Below, one piece after another: positions 24,200 through 25,423 of a DNA stretch of 25,423 nt. The stretch covers positions 1 to 25,423 of the forward strand of contig JBDSYA010000242.1 of the NCBI GenBank assembly GCA_039925865.1. The letters run 5' to 3'. Numbering within the stretch: the first letter of the stretch is position 1; the number at the start of each line of letters is the position of its first letter. The translations under genes and the position numbers were made by a program. The notes beneath the pieces were generated by a model, which was given only the letters and a program-made list of their open reading frames with translations, searched no databases and had not been told where the DNA came from. The DNA is from JBDSYA01 sp039925865. Lineage in GTDB: Bacteria > Bacteroidota > Ignavibacteria > Tepidaquicellales > Tepidaquicellaceae.

Positions 24200-25339
24200 T
24201 TAACCAACACGAACAGGCATTATCAACTCAATAAAATTTTCGTTAGGATGTTGTTCGGAAGGCGTTGTAATTGCTGCTTTAGAAGGACTTCCAAAACTAA
24301 TGTTTATATCATCCGTTTCCATTTGAGAAACGGCATCCAATAGATAACCGGCATTGAATGCTATTAAGAAAGGTTTCTTGTCGAAATCTTCCCCGCCATC
24401 ATTACTCACAAAATTACAATCAATTGTTTCCTCCCCCTCAGATCCTATCTCAGGGTTATCGGCTTTGATAAGTAAAGAATTATTCATGATCTCAAGGCGA
24501 ACTCTTTTAGTAATAACATCTGCGAATATAAGTGCCCGCTTTAATGAATTTGACAATTCATTCTTCTTAATTTTAAGAATTTTATCATTATCATTAGGTA
24601 TCACATTTTCATAACTGGGAAAGGTATCATCTATCAGTTTTGAAAAAATTTCGATCCCGGAAAAGGAGACTTTCAGATCATGTTCATCAAATTCAATAAT
24701 AGTATCATCATTATTATTTAAACGAAGTATAAGATTGCTCGTCTTAAGCGGAATAATAATCTTTTCTTCGGTTTCGTTTTGTGTTTTAAAATCATCTTTT
24801 ATTATCTTTCCAAGCCTGAATCCGTCGGTCGCTACAAATTTTAAAACATTCTTATTCAGATCCAGTAAAATCCCTGCCATATTTCTTCTTAGCTCATCAG
24901 TATTAACAGCATGAATGATCTTTGCAAGGCATCTTCTCATTGTCTGACCGTCAAGCTCTAGTTTATTAAGATCATTTTTTTCTTCAGGCGTAGGAAAATC
25001 CTCTGCAGGCTCACCGCCAATAGTATATTTTCCGTTTGTCGTTTTTATCGTAATCCTGTTTTTCTCATTCACCTCAACTGTCAGTGAAGCAGAAGTTAAA
25101 GTCCTGGAAATTTCAAGAAGCTTCTTTGCCGGAATCGCAACCTTACCGTCCCTTTTTCCCTCAACTTCTAAAGTCGTCCTGATAAAAATTTCCAGATCAG
25201 ATGCTAAAAGTTTCAGATTGTTACCGGAAAGTTCAAACAGAATGTTATCAAGGATCGGAAGAGGTGACCGCGTCGGAATAACAGAATTTAGTTTGGAAAG
25301 AGAATCAACAAGTTTATCACCTGTTACAGAAAATTTCAT
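24200..25339 (-). CDS. dnaN: DNA polymerase III beta subunit (sliding clamp)
   Basis: A 379-residue clamp that tethers DNA polymerase to its template as a dimer. The N-terminus MKFSVTGDKLVDSLSKLNSVIPTR and ILDNILFEL are standard. Three clamp domains are recognisable, with FVATDGFRLGKI in the second and ending LIMPVRVG at the C-terminus. The length is normal. A 112-base gap with no clear signal separates it from recF. By the usual gene order in bacteria, dnaA should lie just beyond the right edge, upstream on the same strand, placing this region near the origin. Only 84 bases upstream of dnaN are present, and no DnaA box is seen there. Confidence 0.97.
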   Translation of the reverse strand: MKFSVTGDKLVDSLSKLNSVIPTRSPLPILDNILFELSGNNLKLLASDLEIFIRTTLEVEGKRDGKVAIPAKKLLEISRTLTSASLTVEVNEKNRITIKTTNGKYTIGGEPAEDFPTPEEKNDLNKLELDGQTMRRCLAKIIHAVNTDELRRNMAGILLDLNKNVLKFVATDGFRLGKIIKDDFKTQNETEEKIIIPLKTSNLILRLNNNDDTIIEFDEHDLKVSFSGIEIFSKLIDDTFPSYENVIPNDNDKILKIKKNELSNSLKRALIFADVITKRVRLEIMNNSLLIKADNPEIGSEGEETIDCNFVSNDGGEDFDKKPFLIAFNAGYLLDAVSQMETDDINISFGSPSKAAITTPSEQHPNENFIELIMPVRVG

Positions 25340-25423
25340 TTGCGATTAGTTATTTTTCTAATAATTGTTTGAAAAATACATTTTTAATGTGCTATTTTCA
25401 ATTCAATGATTTTGCGAATTATG

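Overview
The window comes from the chromosome of an AT-rich, Gram-negative, Bacteroidota-related bacterium, most likely of the Ignavibacteria/Chlorobi side of the FCB group. Four things point there: a secreted protease ending in a type IX secretion (T9SS) type A sorting domain with an NYPNPFNP motif, signal peptides ending in ...SQ or ...AQ, an almost complete lack of Shine-Dalgarno sequences, and a dnaN-recF-dciA-gyrB cluster. The taxonomic call is inference from protein features, not a database match.

Layout. Positions 84-12704 are plus-strand genes: an alpha-glucan (glycogen) phosphorylase; a T9SS-secreted trypsin-like protease followed by a clear intrinsic terminator; a tryptophan 2,3-dioxygenase; a translationally coupled folD-prmA pair; mscL; a di-iron fatty acid hydroxylase; a small cupin; a cytosine deaminase of the yeast FCY1 type; an organophosphate-antiporter-like MFS transporter; and cysS. 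A secreted protein of unknown function lies convergently on the minus strand at 12759-13250. The gap 13251-13918 is the only long intergenic stretch. It has an AT-rich half with one inverted repeat and a strikingly GC-rich block of duplicated, hairpin-forming repeats (about 13492-13829).

Plus-strand genes resume at 13919-18415: a DUF1232/YkvA-like membrane protein, a YmdB-type metallophosphoesterase, an O-methyltransferase, a ComEA-like helix-hairpin-helix protein, a PilM-like actin-fold protein, rsmD and coaD. The last four are packed tightly and probably form one transcription unit that combines possible DNA-uptake or pilus functions with housekeeping genes. From 18427 to 25339 all genes are on the minus strand: a cysteine-free thioredoxin-fold secreted protein, then (in transcription order) dnaN, recF, dciA, gyrB, an outer-membrane beta-barrel protein and uppP. 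dnaA is expected just beyond the right edge, so the window probably lies close to the replication origin, but no origin sequence is visible inside it.

Most of the window is ordinary housekeeping. The parts most worth a second look are the GC-rich palindromic repeat block, the ComEA/PilM-like pair fused to the rsmD-coaD unit, the thioredoxin-fold protein that has lost all cysteines, the fungal-type cytosine deaminase, and the envelope protein gene whose start lies inside the end of gyrB. I did not find an obvious new multi-gene defence or mobile system, and no tRNA, rRNA, CRISPR array, transposase or phage gene.
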